This document shows, in pieces, positions 16,594-25,353 of a DNA stretch of 64,000 bases. The DNA comes from Pyruvatibacter sp. Lineage in GTDB: Bacteria > Pseudomonadota > Alphaproteobacteria > CGMCC-115125. The translations under genes and the position numbers were made by a program. The notes under the pieces are model-generated. The model was given only the letters and a program-made list of their open reading frames with translations, ran no database searches and had not been told where the DNA came from. The DNA is taken from contig NZ_JAVJSC010000003.1 in the NCBI RefSeq assembly GCF_040219635.1, positions 692,501-756,500 on the forward strand, read 5' to 3'. The stretch's first letter is position 1. Each line of letters starts with the position of its first letter.

Positions 16594-18153
16594 ATGAACC
16601 TCCTCCGCGCCTTCGCCACCGTTGGTGGCATGACGATGATCAGCCGGGTGCTTGGCTTTGTGCGCGATATATTGATCGCAGCCGTGCTGGGGACCGGGCC
16701 GGTGGCGGACGCGTTTTTTGTGGCGTTCAAGTTTCCCAATCTGTTTCGGCGGTTGTTTGCCGAAGGGGCGTTCAACTCGGCCTTTGTGCCGTTGTTTGCC
16801 AGGCGGCTGGAAGGCGAAGGGGCGAAGTCGGCGCGCCAGTTTGCCGATGAAGCCTTCGCGGTGCTGCTCACCGTCCTGCTGATCTTCACGGTACTCGCCC
16901 AGCTGGCCATGCCGTGGCTGATGTATGTGATCGCGCCGGGCTTTGCGGATACGCCGGACAAGTTCGATATGGCGGTGGTGTTCACGCAGATCGCGTTTCC
17001 CTATCTCTTGTTCATGTCGCTGGTGGCGCTGCTGTCGGGCGTGCTCAACTCGTTGGGCCGGTTTGCCGCCGCTGCCTTCGCGCCGGTGCTGCTCAACATC
17101 ATTCTCATTGCCACGCTGACGCTGGCCGCGCCCTATTTTGCCAACCCTGGTCTCGCGCTGGTGTGGGGCGTGGCGCTGGCGGGGCTGGTGCAGTTTGCCA
17201 TGCTGGTGTGGGCCGCCCACCGCGCGGGCTTCGCGCCGCGCCTGCGGATGCCCAAGATGACACCGGGCGTAAAGCGGCTTGTGACGCTGGGCATTCCCGG
17301 CGTGATTGCCGGTGGCATTGCCCAGATCAACTTGCTGATCGGGACGATCATTGCGTCCCTGCAGGACGGCGCCGTCTCGTGGCTGTATTACGCCGACCGG
17401 GTGTACCAGTTGCCGCTGGGCGTCATCGGCATTGCCATCGGCATTGTGCTGCTGCCTGATCTGGCGCGACGCCTGCGCGGCGATGATGCGGCGGGTGCCA
17501 TGTGGTCGCAAAACCGGGCGATGGAGTTTGCCATGCTGCTGACGCTGCCTGCCGCTGCGGCCCTCGTCGCCATTCCCGGCCCGATCATTGCCACCCTGTT
17601 TGAGCGCGGTGCGTTTGACGCGGCCGATACCCTCAAAACCCAGATGGCGCTGGCCGCGTTTGCCGTCGGCCTGCCGGCATTTGTGCTGATAAAAGTGTTC
17701 TCGCCGGGCTTTTTCGCCCGCGAAAATACCATGACGCCGATGCGCTTTGCGGCCATCGGCATCGCGGTCAATATCGCGGGCTCTCTGATCCTGTTCTATC
17801 AGATCGGCTTTGTCGGCATTGCCATGGCCACGTCAGCGGCGGCCTGGGTCAATGCCGGGTTGCTGTGGTGGAGGTTGGTCGCCAACGGCCACTTTGAGAG
17901 CGACGCGCGCCTCAAAAAACGTCTGCCGCTGATCGTGCTGGCGAGTGCCGCCATGGGCGGGTTGTTGTGGGCAACGGCGACGTATGCAGGCCCCTACGCT
18001 GCCTCCTTCATGCCCGGCGGCTGGACGGCGGAAGCGCTGGGCATCATTGCGCTTGCGGGTCTCGTTGCAGGCGGGGGGCTGGTCTATGCACTGCTGTGCC
18101 AGATCACCGGCGCCGCACGCTTGTCAGATATCCGGCAGGCCATCCGCCGTTAG
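16594..18153 (+). CDS. murJ: Lipid II flippase MurJ (MviN)
   Basis: A 519-residue integral membrane protein with about 14 hydrophobic segments. MurJ flips lipid II to the periplasmic side for peptidoglycan synthesis. The N-terminus has the family pattern FATVGGMTMISRVLGFVRDI and the stretch FFVAFKFPNLFRRLFAEGAF with Arg residues known to be essential in the family. It follows glnD by 43 bp and precedes trpS on the same strand, the order usual in Hyphomicrobiales, so the three may share transcription. Confidence 0.97.
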   Translation: MNLLRAFATVGGMTMISRVLGFVRDILIAAVLGTGPVADAFFVAFKFPNLFRRLFAEGAFNSAFVPLFARRLEGEGAKSARQFADEAFAVLLTVLLIFTVLAQLAMPWLMYVIAPGFADTPDKFDMAVVFTQIAFPYLLFMSLVALLSGVLNSLGRFAAAAFAPVLLNIILIATLTLAAPYFANPGLALVWGVALAGLVQFAMLVWAAHRAGFAPRLRMPKMTPGVKRLVTLGIPGVIAGGIAQINLLIGTIIASLQDGAVSWLYYADRVYQLPLGVIGIAIGIVLLPDLARRLRGDDAAGAMWSQNRAMEFAMLLTLPAAAALVAIPGPIIATLFERGAFDAADTLKTQMALAAFAVGLPAFVLIKVFSPGFFARENTMTPMRFAAIGIAVNIAGSLILFYQIGFVGIAMATSAAAWVNAGLLWWRLVANGHFESDARLKKRLPLIVLASAAMGGLLWATATYAGPYAASFMPGGWTAEALGIIALAGLVAGGGLVYALLCQITGAARLSDIRQAIRR

Positions 18154-18233
18154 CCGCTTGCAGCATCCCGACGGGCACGCCATAAGGCGCGTGCCCGGCC
18201 TCCACCTCCGGGTGTATTGGAGCAAGTCGCAAA

Positions 18234-19268
18234 ATGTCTTTCGCTGAACGTGTGTTTTCCGGTGTGCAGCCCACAGGCACGCTGACCCTTGGCAACTATC
18301 TGGGTGCCATCCGCCGCTTTGCTGACTTTCAGGACAGCTACGAGTGCCTGTATTGCGTTGTGGATATGCACGCCATCACCGTGTTTCAGGATCCCAAAGA
18401 GCTGCACCGAAATACGCTGGGCGTAACCGCAGCCTATCTGGCGGCGGGCCTCGACCCTGCCAAAAACATCATCTTCAACCAGAGCCAGGTGGCCGCCCAC
18501 GCTGAAATGGCGTGGATATTCAATTGCGTGACGCGCATCGGCTGGCTTAACCGCATGACCCAGTTCAAGGAAAAGGCCGGCAAAAACCGCGAGAATGCGT
18601 CTGCGGGCCTGTATGTGTATCCAAGCCTGATGGCGGCGGACATTCTCACCTACAAGGCAACGCATGTGCCGGTGGGCGAGGATCAAAAGCAGCACCTCGA
18701 GCTGGCCCGCGACATTGCCCAGAAGTTCAACCATGACTATGGCGATGCTATCCGTACACAGACGAATACAGATGAGTTCTTCCCGCAGCCCGAGCCGTTG
18801 ATTGAAGGCCCCGCCATGCGCGTGATGAGCCTGCGCGACGGCACCAAGAAAATGTCGAAGAGCGACCCCTCCGACATGAGCCGTATCAACATGGATGATG
18901 ACGCCGACACCATCGCCCAGAAAATCCGCAAGGCCAAAACAGACCCTGAACCGCTGCCCGGCGAAGCAACCGGCTTTATCGGCCGCCCGGAAGCAGAAAA
19001 TCTGATCGGCATCTATGCCGCCCTTGCGCAGGAGCCAAAGCTCGCTGTCGTGGACCGATTTGCCGGGACGCAGTTTTCAGAGTTCAAGAAAGACCTGACC
19101 GAATTGGCGGTGTCCACGCTCGCGCCGGTGTCCGATGAACTGCGCCGCCTCAAGGCAGACCCCGGCCACCTTGAAACCGTGCTGAACGAAGGCGCTGGCC
19201 GTGCGGCAGCGCTGGCCGCGCCCATCATCGCGGATACCAAGGCAATTGTGGGGTTTGTGGGAGCCTGA
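18234..19268 (+). CDS. trpS: Tryptophan--tRNA ligase
   Basis: A 344-residue class I aminoacyl-tRNA synthetase that charges tRNA-Trp in the cytoplasm. The HIGH-like signature appears as QPTGTLTLGNYLGAI (about residues 11-25), and the KMSKS loop as KKMSKSDPSD (about 206-215), which is separated from it by the tryptophan-binding DILTYKATHVPVGEDQKQHL region. Length matches the bacterial enzyme. It starts at ATG 18234, 80 bp after murJ. Confidence 0.98.
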   Translation: MSFAERVFSGVQPTGTLTLGNYLGAIRRFADFQDSYECLYCVVDMHAITVFQDPKELHRNTLGVTAAYLAAGLDPAKNIIFNQSQVAAHAEMAWIFNCVTRIGWLNRMTQFKEKAGKNRENASAGLYVYPSLMAADILTYKATHVPVGEDQKQHLELARDIAQKFNHDYGDAIRTQTNTDEFFPQPEPLIEGPAMRVMSLRDGTKKMSKSDPSDMSRINMDDDADTIAQKIRKAKTDPEPLPGEATGFIGRPEAENLIGIYAALAQEPKLAVVDRFAGTQFSEFKKDLTELAVSTLAPVSDELRRLKADPGHLETVLNEGAGRAAALAAPIIADTKAIVGFVGA

Positions 19269-19382
19269 CCGGGCGCTGACTTGATCCAAACCCCAGGGTT
19301 CTTATGTAGAAGCAGCGCTTCACTTTGATGCGCCGCCGGCCACACAGCTTTGGCCACACAGCTAAAGAGGCACATCCGCCAT

Positions 19383-20423
19383 ATGGGCATGCTCGACAAG
19401 GTTCGCGACAGCGCCAACTCCCTGCGCACCAAATGGGCCTATCGCGACGCCGGCACCAAAGCCGCGCGTCCGGCGCGCTCAGGGGCCCGTAGCTGGATGC
19501 CGCGCCTTGAAGGCGTATGGCTGCGCCGCATCGCGCTCGTGCTGGCGGTATTTTTGCTGCTGTATTATCCGCTCGGCGCGTGGTGGTCCCACAAGGTGGA
19601 CGACAATCTCAATTTTGAAATCCAGGGCGAGGTCTTGCCCGGTCAAAGCCGCGCGGTGGCCATCGCCGCTGATCTGATCGACCGTGAGGTCAACCAGAAT
19701 GGCTGGGTGGCCAATGACCCGTTCTTCATGCCCACCGCCATCATCGACAACATGCCCAATTTCCAAAAGGGCGTTATCGCCGCGTTGGCACGCTTCTCGT
19801 TTGAACTGACAGACCAACTGGGCCGTACCCGCGGTTCCAGCGAAGCAGACGCAGACCTGCAATCAGCCGCAGGCCTGCTGCAATATCCCGGCGACGTATG
19901 GGTGTGGGACCCAACGGTGTCGCTTGCCCCCACCGCCACGTCCGAAGCGCAATACCGCCGTGCCCTGCGCGCGCTGCGCACCTACAACTCGCGCCTTGCC
20001 GCCGGTGACGCCACGTTCCAGAAGCGCGCCGACAATCTGCTGGCCACGCTGGACCGTATTGCGCTCGACATCGGCTCCACGTCTGCGGTGCTTGACCGGC
20101 ACGTGGTTGAATCGTCGGGGTTCCCGATTGATCCGGACGCGGACGATATCTTCTATTTCACCAAGGGCCAGGTCTATGGCTATTACCTGATCCTGCGCGA
20201 ACTGCGCCGTGATTTTGATGCGCTCATTGTGGAGCGCGAACTGGGCGACGCATGGGACGAGCTGATGTCCTCGATGCAGCAGACCGTTGATCTCAATCCG
20301 TGGGTGATTATTGATGGCGCGCCGGACGCGCAGTTTGTGCCCAGCCACCTGGCATCGCAGGGTTTTTACCTGCTGCGCGCCCGCACCCAGCTGCGCGAGA
20401 TCAGCAACATTCTGCTGAAATAA
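19383..20423 (+). CDS. DUF2333 family protein, single-pass membrane
   Basis: About 346 residues. One membrane helix (LRRIALVLAVFLLLYYPLGAWW, about residues 42-62) follows a basic N-terminus; the remaining 280 residues should be periplasmic. The pattern QSRAVAIAADLIDREVN, then GWVANDPFFMPTAIIDNMPNFQKG matches DUF2333, a conserved alphaproteobacterial family with no assigned function. ATG 19383 is used, with AGAGG at 19366-19370; a TTG at 19350 is possible. A gene of this family at this position next to trpS is common in related genomes, to my knowledge. Confidence 0.85.
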   Translation: MGMLDKVRDSANSLRTKWAYRDAGTKAARPARSGARSWMPRLEGVWLRRIALVLAVFLLLYYPLGAWWSHKVDDNLNFEIQGEVLPGQSRAVAIAADLIDREVNQNGWVANDPFFMPTAIIDNMPNFQKGVIAALARFSFELTDQLGRTRGSSEADADLQSAAGLLQYPGDVWVWDPTVSLAPTATSEAQYRRALRALRTYNSRLAAGDATFQKRADNLLATLDRIALDIGSTSAVLDRHVVESSGFPIDPDADDIFYFTKGQVYGYYLILRELRRDFDALIVERELGDAWDELMSSMQQTVDLNPWVIIDGAPDAQFVPSHLASQGFYLLRARTQLREISNILLK

Positions 20424-20509
20424 GTCATTAAACCTGTGGGCGTGGTTAAGTCGCGGCCGGACAAACTTGCCGCTTGCAGCATCCCCCCAAGGTCGGGCAG
20501 CCTTCGTAC

Positions 20510-21058
20510 ATGAGCAAAGCACCCACCCCAACCGGGTCCAAAACCGAGTGGTCAGAGCCGATGCCTGACAATCCGGCACCCAAAGCGCCGCCGGTGCGCA
20601 AGCGCAAGTTTCTGGTGATTGCCGATGGCTCACCGGAAGCAAGCAAGGCGTTGCATTTTGCCACTCTGCGTGCCGCCCACACGGATGGCGCGGTAACGCT
20701 GCTGGCGGTCATCGGCCCGGCTGATTTTCAGCATTGGCTGGGCGTAGAAAACCTGATGCGCGAAGAAGCCATGGAAGAAGCCGAGCGCGTGCTGCACAAG
20801 TTGGCCGCCCAGGCCTATGACCAGTTTGGTGTGCGCCCTGAACTCATCATCCGCGAAGGCAAGCTGCGTGAACAAATGGCGCAGCTGATTTCAGAAGACC
20901 CTGACATTTCCGTTCTCGTGCTGGGCGCAGGCACCAGCAAGGAAGGCCCCGGCCCGCTGGTCTCCTCCATCGCCAGCGACGCGGCGGGCGGTTTCGGCAT
21001 CCCCGTCACCATCGTGCCCGGCGATTTGTCCGAAGAGCAGATCAACCTGCTGGCCTAG
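20510..21058 (+). CDS. Universal stress protein (UspA family)
   Basis: A protein of about 182 residues with one Usp domain starting near residue 25: KFLVIADGSPEASKALHFA, then TDGAVTLLAVIGPADF and ISVLVLGAGTSKEGPGPLVS, and a PVTIVPG ending strand. Usp proteins are small cytoplasmic stress factors, some binding ATP. The G-x2-G-x9-G-S/T pattern of ATP-binding members is only partly matched, so nucleotide binding is uncertain. ATG 20510 is preferred over an upstream TTG at 20474. Confidence 0.9.
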   Translation: MSKAPTPTGSKTEWSEPMPDNPAPKAPPVRKRKFLVIADGSPEASKALHFATLRAAHTDGAVTLLAVIGPADFQHWLGVENLMREEAMEEAERVLHKLAAQAYDQFGVRPELIIREGKLREQMAQLISEDPDISVLVLGAGTSKEGPGPLVSSIASDAAGGFGIPVTIVPGDLSEEQINLLA

Positions 21059-21182
21059 ACCCAAATCCCGGCACGCGGTTATTCCCACACGGTTCAAATG
21101 GTTGAACTGGGGCATGGTTTGCTCCATTTAGAACATAACCAACGCTACAAGTCGGGTATTCACCCGCAACCGGAGAACAAGC

Positions 21183-21740
21183 ATGTTTATCCAGACCGAA
21201 TCCACGCCCAACCCGGCCACAATGAAGTTTTTGCCGGGACAGCAAGTGATGCCGTCAGGCACAGCTGATTTCACCGATGCGCAAGGCGCCAAGGCCTCGC
21301 CGCTGGCAGACCGGCTGTTCGCGCTGGGCGACATTGAGGGTGTGTTTTTCGGCAGCGACTTTGTAACCGTCACCAAGTCGGATGCCGTGGACTGGACCCA
21401 CATCCGCCCCTCGGTGCTGGGCGCGATCATGGATCATTTCACATCGGGCGCTCCGCTGATGGCCGAAGGGGCTGAAAACGCCACCGGCCATGCCGCCGCC
21501 GGGGACGACGACGGCCCGCTGGTCACCCAGATCAAGGACATTCTCGACACCCGCGTGCGCCCCGCCGTTGCGCAGGACGGTGGCGACATCGTGTTTCACG
21601 GCTTTGAGGATGGCGTCGTCTATCTCAACATGATCGGTGCCTGCGCCGGTTGCCCGGCCTCAACAGCAACGCTCAAAAACGGCGTTGAAAACCTGCTCAA
21701 ACATTTCGTGCCCGAAGTTCAGGAAGTCCGCGCGGTCTAG
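21183..21740 (+). CDS. NifU family Fe-S scaffold/carrier protein (Nfu type)
   Basis: A 185-residue Nfu protein that carries Fe-S clusters to target enzymes. The N-terminal Nfu domain starts MFIQTESTPNPATMKFLPG, and the C-terminal NifU-like domain has the cluster-binding CxxC at Cys154 and Cys157 (GACAGCPAS). The start is supported by CCGGAGA a few bases upstream. It stands alone here, between usp and a nitroreductase gene, away from any suf or isc cluster in this window. Confidence 0.95.
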   Translation: MFIQTESTPNPATMKFLPGQQVMPSGTADFTDAQGAKASPLADRLFALGDIEGVFFGSDFVTVTKSDAVDWTHIRPSVLGAIMDHFTSGAPLMAEGAENATGHAAAGDDDGPLVTQIKDILDTRVRPAVAQDGGDIVFHGFEDGVVYLNMIGACAGCPASTATLKNGVENLLKHFVPEVQEVRAV

Positions 21741-21864
21741 TCGCCCTTCTAATTTTTCCAGCGCATGTCGTCCCGGATCAGCTCCTCCCGGATCGGGTCT
21801 GAGATGACGCGTGCTTTTGTGTACTATGCCGCACCACGAACCGCGCAATATCAGGACAAGCCTC

Positions 21865-22458
21865 ATGGCCGAAAAGATCGCTCAATCCGCCCTCGACCAG
21901 ATTTTCATGGATGCCCGCACGCACAATTTCTGGCTCGAAAAGCCCGTGAGCGAGGCGACGCTGACAGAACTCTACAACATCATGCGCATGGGGCCGACCT
22001 CGGCCAACTGTTCACCGGCGCGGATCATCTTTGTACAGAGCAAAGAGGCAAAGGAAAAACTCAAGCCGCTGCTGATGGAAGGCAATCAGCAAAAGACCAT
22101 GGCGGCGCCCGTCTGCGCCATCATCGGCCATGACCTTGAGTTCTATGAAAAAATACCGGAGCTTTTTCCGCACAACCCGGATGCAAAAAACTGGTTCAAC
22201 TGGTCTGCGGAGTTTGCCGAGCAGACAGCGTTTCGCAACGGCACCCTGCAGGGCGCCTATTTCATAATTGCTGCCCGCGCGCTGGGGCTTGATTGCGGGC
22301 CGATGTCGGGTTTCGATCAGGCGGGTGTGGACGCTGAGTTTTTTGCCGGCACAACGATCAAGTCAAACTTCCTGTGCAACATCGGCTACGGCGATGCGGC
22401 AAAACTCGACCCGCGTTCGCCGCGCCTTGCGTTCGACGACGCTGCAAAAATAATCTGA
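21865..22458 (+). CDS. Nitroreductase family protein, RutE-like
   Basis: A 197-residue flavoprotein of the RutE/HadB group: FMDARTHNFWLEKPVSEATL, MRMGPTSANCSPARIIFVQS and ALGLDCGPMSGFDQAGVD. RutE reduces malonic semialdehyde in pyrimidine breakdown, but no other rut gene is near, so the physiological substrate is open. ATG 21865 is preferred because it matches the family's usual 196 residues; an upstream GTG would add 18 unlike residues. tsaB follows closely. Confidence 0.85.
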   Translation: MAEKIAQSALDQIFMDARTHNFWLEKPVSEATLTELYNIMRMGPTSANCSPARIIFVQSKEAKEKLKPLLMEGNQQKTMAAPVCAIIGHDLEFYEKIPELFPHNPDAKNWFNWSAEFAEQTAFRNGTLQGAYFIIAARALGLDCGPMSGFDQAGVDAEFFAGTTIKSNFLCNIGYGDAAKLDPRSPRLAFDDAAKII

Positions 22459-22472
22459 CGGCGGAACGCTCC

Positions 22473-23195
22473 GTGCCCCCCCCTTCAGATGTTTATGTGC
22501 TCGGCTTTGATACGGCGATGGATGCCTGTCAGGTCGCTGTCGTGTCCCGCACGGGTCATGTTGTGGCGAGTGCCTGCGAGCCCATGAAGCGCGGCCACGC
22601 CGAAGCGCTGATCCCGATGATCGGGGCTGTGCTGGAGGCCGCAGACATTGGCCTTGAAGACCTGACGCGTATCGGCGTTACCGTCGGCCCCGGCACATTT
22701 GCGGGACTTCGCGTCGGCCTCGCGGCTGCGCGCAGCTTTGGCGTGTCTCACGACATTCCCATAGTTGGCGTATCGACGCTTGAAGCAGTGGCCGTGACGC
22801 TTCCAGAGCCCGAAGCCGACCAGCCGTTGCGCGCGGGCGTCATCGCGTTTGATGCGCGTAATGATGAAGTCTATCTGCAGATTGTTGATCCCCTGGGCAC
22901 GCTGGTCGTCGCGCCATCCGTTGTGGACATCACAACCGCCGCCGATGCAGTGCCATCGGGGCTGGTAAACCTGACGGGTTCCGGTGCGCCCAAACTGGCT
23001 GAGGCCCTGGCCGCGCAGCAGCGCAGCAGCGACGTTGTGGTGGTGGACCAAAGCCTCTGGGCCCCCAAAGCTGACTGGGTTGCGCGGCTGGCGCTGGTCG
23101 CACCTGACGACCGCGTTGGCCCGCCGTCGCCGCTTTATCTGCGCCCGCCTGACGCCAAAGAGCCTGCAAATGGCGGGGCGCTGCCCCATGCCTGA
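22473..23195 (+). CDS. tsaB: tRNA t6A biosynthesis protein TsaB
   Basis: About 240 residues, an ASKHA-fold partner of TsaD in making threonylcarbamoyladenosine at tRNA position 37. The start VYVLGFDTAMDACQVAVV and the core GPGTFAGLRVGLAAARSFG are diagnostic. The start is taken as GTG 22473, giving the normal length. Its last eight bases overlap rimI, a very common pairing. Confidence 0.95.
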   Translation: MPPPSDVYVLGFDTAMDACQVAVVSRTGHVVASACEPMKRGHAEALIPMIGAVLEAADIGLEDLTRIGVTVGPGTFAGLRVGLAAARSFGVSHDIPIVGVSTLEAVAVTLPEPEADQPLRAGVIAFDARNDEVYLQIVDPLGTLVVAPSVVDITTAADAVPSGLVNLTGSGAPKLAEALAAQQRSSDVVVVDQSLWAPKADWVARLALVAPDDRVGPPSPLYLRPPDAKEPANGGALPHA

Positions 23196-23709
23196 AGCCA
23201 ATGCGGACAAGGATCAGGCCGCAGGCCCTGGCAAAACCGACTTTGCGCCCGACATTCGCCCGGCAACGGTGCATGACGTTGCGGACCTTGCTGATATTCA
23301 TGCCCGCGCGTTTCCACCCGAAGCTACATGGCACGCTCCTGCCATTTTGCGCCTCCTGCAAACGCCGGGCACGTTCGGGCTTGTGTCCGGCAGCGACGCA
23401 GCGCTTACCGGCTTCATCCTGATGCGCGCCGCAGCAGGCGAGGCTGAAATACTGACGCTCGCCGTGGACCCTGACCATGAACGGCGCGGCAATGCCCGTG
23501 CGCTGGTGATCGGCGGCCTCACAACCACGCTGGCGGTGGACTGCCCGGAGGTTTATCTGGAGGTGGCCGCCACCAACGCCCCGGCAATTGCGCTCTACCA
23601 AAGCCTTGGTTTTGTGCAGACAGGCCTGCGCAAGGGTTATTACACCCACCTGGGGACAACGCCTGTGGATGCGCTCGTGCTGCGATGGGCGCCTGACAAA
23701 GACGCCTAA
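23188..23709 (+). CDS. rimI: GNAT acetyltransferase, RimI-like
   Basis: A 173-residue GNAT protein directly overlapping tsaB. RimI acetylates the N-terminus of ribosomal protein S18. Visible elements: IRPATVHDVADLADIHARAF, LTLAVDPDHERRGNARALV (acetyl-CoA loop RRGNA) and EVAATNAPAIALYQSLGFV. ATG 23188 is chosen because it overlaps the tsaB end as ATGCCTGA. Family and context give the name; other N-acetyltransferases of this class cannot be excluded. Confidence 0.88.
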   Translation: MPEANADKDQAAGPGKTDFAPDIRPATVHDVADLADIHARAFPPEATWHAPAILRLLQTPGTFGLVSGSDAALTGFILMRAAAGEAEILTLAVDPDHERRGNARALVIGGLTTTLAVDCPEVYLEVAATNAPAIALYQSLGFVQTGLRKGYYTHLGTTPVDALVLRWAPDKDA

Positions 23710-23849
23710 CCCCATAAAGGGCATATGGGATTGGGCGCGGCAAAAAGATGACGCCGCCCCCCTCATGGACTAGGTTAATTGCGGCGCGCGGTGGCCGACA
23801 AGCTCGACCGCGTCTGCGCGATTGAGCAAAAGACGGATAGTTGAGACAC

Positions 23850-24275
23850 ATGGACAGGCTGGAAAATCTCTGCATCGAAAAAGGTATGCGCATGACCGAG
23901 CAGCGCCGCGTCATTGCGCGCGTGCTCTCTGCCGCCGACGACCACCCGGACGTGGAAGAACTCTATCGCCGGGCCTCGGCGGTTGATTCAAACATCTCTA
24001 TTGCCACCGTCTATCGCACCGTGCGCCTGTTTGAAGAGGCGGGCATTCTGGAGCGCCATGATTTTCGGGATGGCCGCTCGCGCTATGAACCTGCTACCGA
24101 CGACCACCACGACCACCTGATTGATGTGCAGACCGGCGAAGTTGTTGAGTTCAACAACGAAGAAATCGAGCGTCTTCAGGAGATTGTCGCCCGCGAACTG
24201 GGCTACGAACTGGTGGACCATCGCCTTGAACTGTATGGCGTGCCGATTGCAAAGAAAAACACCGCAACCGGCTAG
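23850..24275 (+). CDS. fur: Fur family metal-responsive regulator
   Basis: A 141-residue Fur-family repressor. The winged helix covers about residues 1-80 (RMTEQRRVIARVL, IATVYRTVRLFEEAGI). The metal and dimer domain has DDHHDHLIDVQTGEVVEF. The C-terminal CxxC structural zinc pair of enterobacterial Fur is absent, as in alphaproteobacterial Fur/Mur, which often respond to manganese rather than iron. ATG 23850 is used. A separate Irr-type Fur paralogue lies at 51630, so iron control here is probably mostly Irr with this protein as Fur/Mur. Confidence 0.9.
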   Translation: MDRLENLCIEKGMRMTEQRRVIARVLSAADDHPDVEELYRRASAVDSNISIATVYRTVRLFEEAGILERHDFRDGRSRYEPATDDHHDHLIDVQTGEVVEFNNEEIERLQEIVARELGYELVDHRLELYGVPIAKKNTATG

Positions 24276-24329
24276 CCCGCATCAGGGCGGGCGGATGGTC
24301 CGCTGCGGGTTTCAAGAAGGCGAAAAAAG

Positions 24330-25133
24330 ATGGCGACCTGGCGTGCGGTAACAAGAGCATTCTGCTTTGTGGCGATGACGCTGGTCATGATGCCGTTCCA
24401 GTGGGTGCTGGTGAAGTTCAACCTTCCCGGCTCGCGCAGACTGCCGCAGATATATCACCGGCTCCTGTGTCTGGTGATCGGCATCCGCGTCACCGTCAAG
24501 GGCAAGCCCGTCACCGATAAACCAGTGCTGATCTGCGCCAACCACACGTCCTATCTCGATATTCCGGTCATGAGCACGGTGACGCCGGTGTCGTTCATTG
24601 CCAAAAGCGAGGTGGCGACATGGCCCCTGTTCGGGCAGATGGCCAAGCTTCAGCGCACGGTATTTGTCGAGCGCGAACGCCGCACCAAAACCCGTGAACA
24701 CCGCAACCAGATACATGGCCGCATCGTCGCGGGCGATACGCTGATCCTGTTTCCCGAAGGCACCTCAAGCGACGGCAACCGGGTGTTGCCGTTCAAGAGC
24801 GCATTGATGTCGGTGGCACAAATGAGTGTCGTGGGCGATGACGGCGCGCTCGACGATATGGTGATGGTGCAGCCCGTGTCGCTGGCTTATACGCGCGTGC
24901 ACGGCATTCCGATGGGGCGCTATTACCGGCCCTATTTTGCCTGGTATGGCGACATGGATCTGGTGCCGCATCTGTGGGAAGTTTTCCAGACCGGGCCGAT
25001 TGACGTGGTGATGGAATATCACGATCCGGTCTCCATCACCCATGCAGGTACGCGCAAGGCGCTGGCCACCTATTGCGAGGCGAAAGTGGCCGACGGCGTG
25101 GCGCGCGCGATCTCAGGCCGGGTGGCTGCCTGA
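24330..25133 (+). CDS. plsC: 1-acyl-sn-glycerol-3-phosphate acyltransferase (PlsC-like)
   Basis: A 267-residue membrane-associated acyltransferase of phospholipid synthesis. It has an N-terminal hydrophobic helix, the catalytic NHTSYLDIPV (HX4D), FVERERRTKT and the substrate-binding FPEGTSSDGNRVLPFKSAL. It could also act as OlsA for ornithine lipids. It follows fur by 54 bp. Confidence 0.9.
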   Translation: MATWRAVTRAFCFVAMTLVMMPFQWVLVKFNLPGSRRLPQIYHRLLCLVIGIRVTVKGKPVTDKPVLICANHTSYLDIPVMSTVTPVSFIAKSEVATWPLFGQMAKLQRTVFVERERRTKTREHRNQIHGRIVAGDTLILFPEGTSSDGNRVLPFKSALMSVAQMSVVGDDGALDDMVMVQPVSLAYTRVHGIPMGRYYRPYFAWYGDMDLVPHLWEVFQTGPIDVVMEYHDPVSITHAGTRKALATYCEAKVADGVARAISGRVAA

Positions 25134-25353
25134 CCCGCAGCTGGCCAATGCCCCCGTGAGTAAGGGGCGCGCGCGCGAACGCGAAGCGGCTGTCATCAGC
25201 CTGCAACACCTCTGTGGGCAAGGTCCATATCACCGGTGCCCGTTAAGGCTGTGAGTTGAGGTCTGGGTAAAACGGGCGCATAAATAGGCTCTGATCTTCG
25301 TCGCGTATCCGCCATTTGAAAGATGTGATCCCATAAGGAGCCACCCACCCGCT

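Noticed and set aside
16573..17511. Reverse-strand frame opposite murJ
   Set aside because: His/Arg/Gln-rich shadow of a membrane-protein gene.
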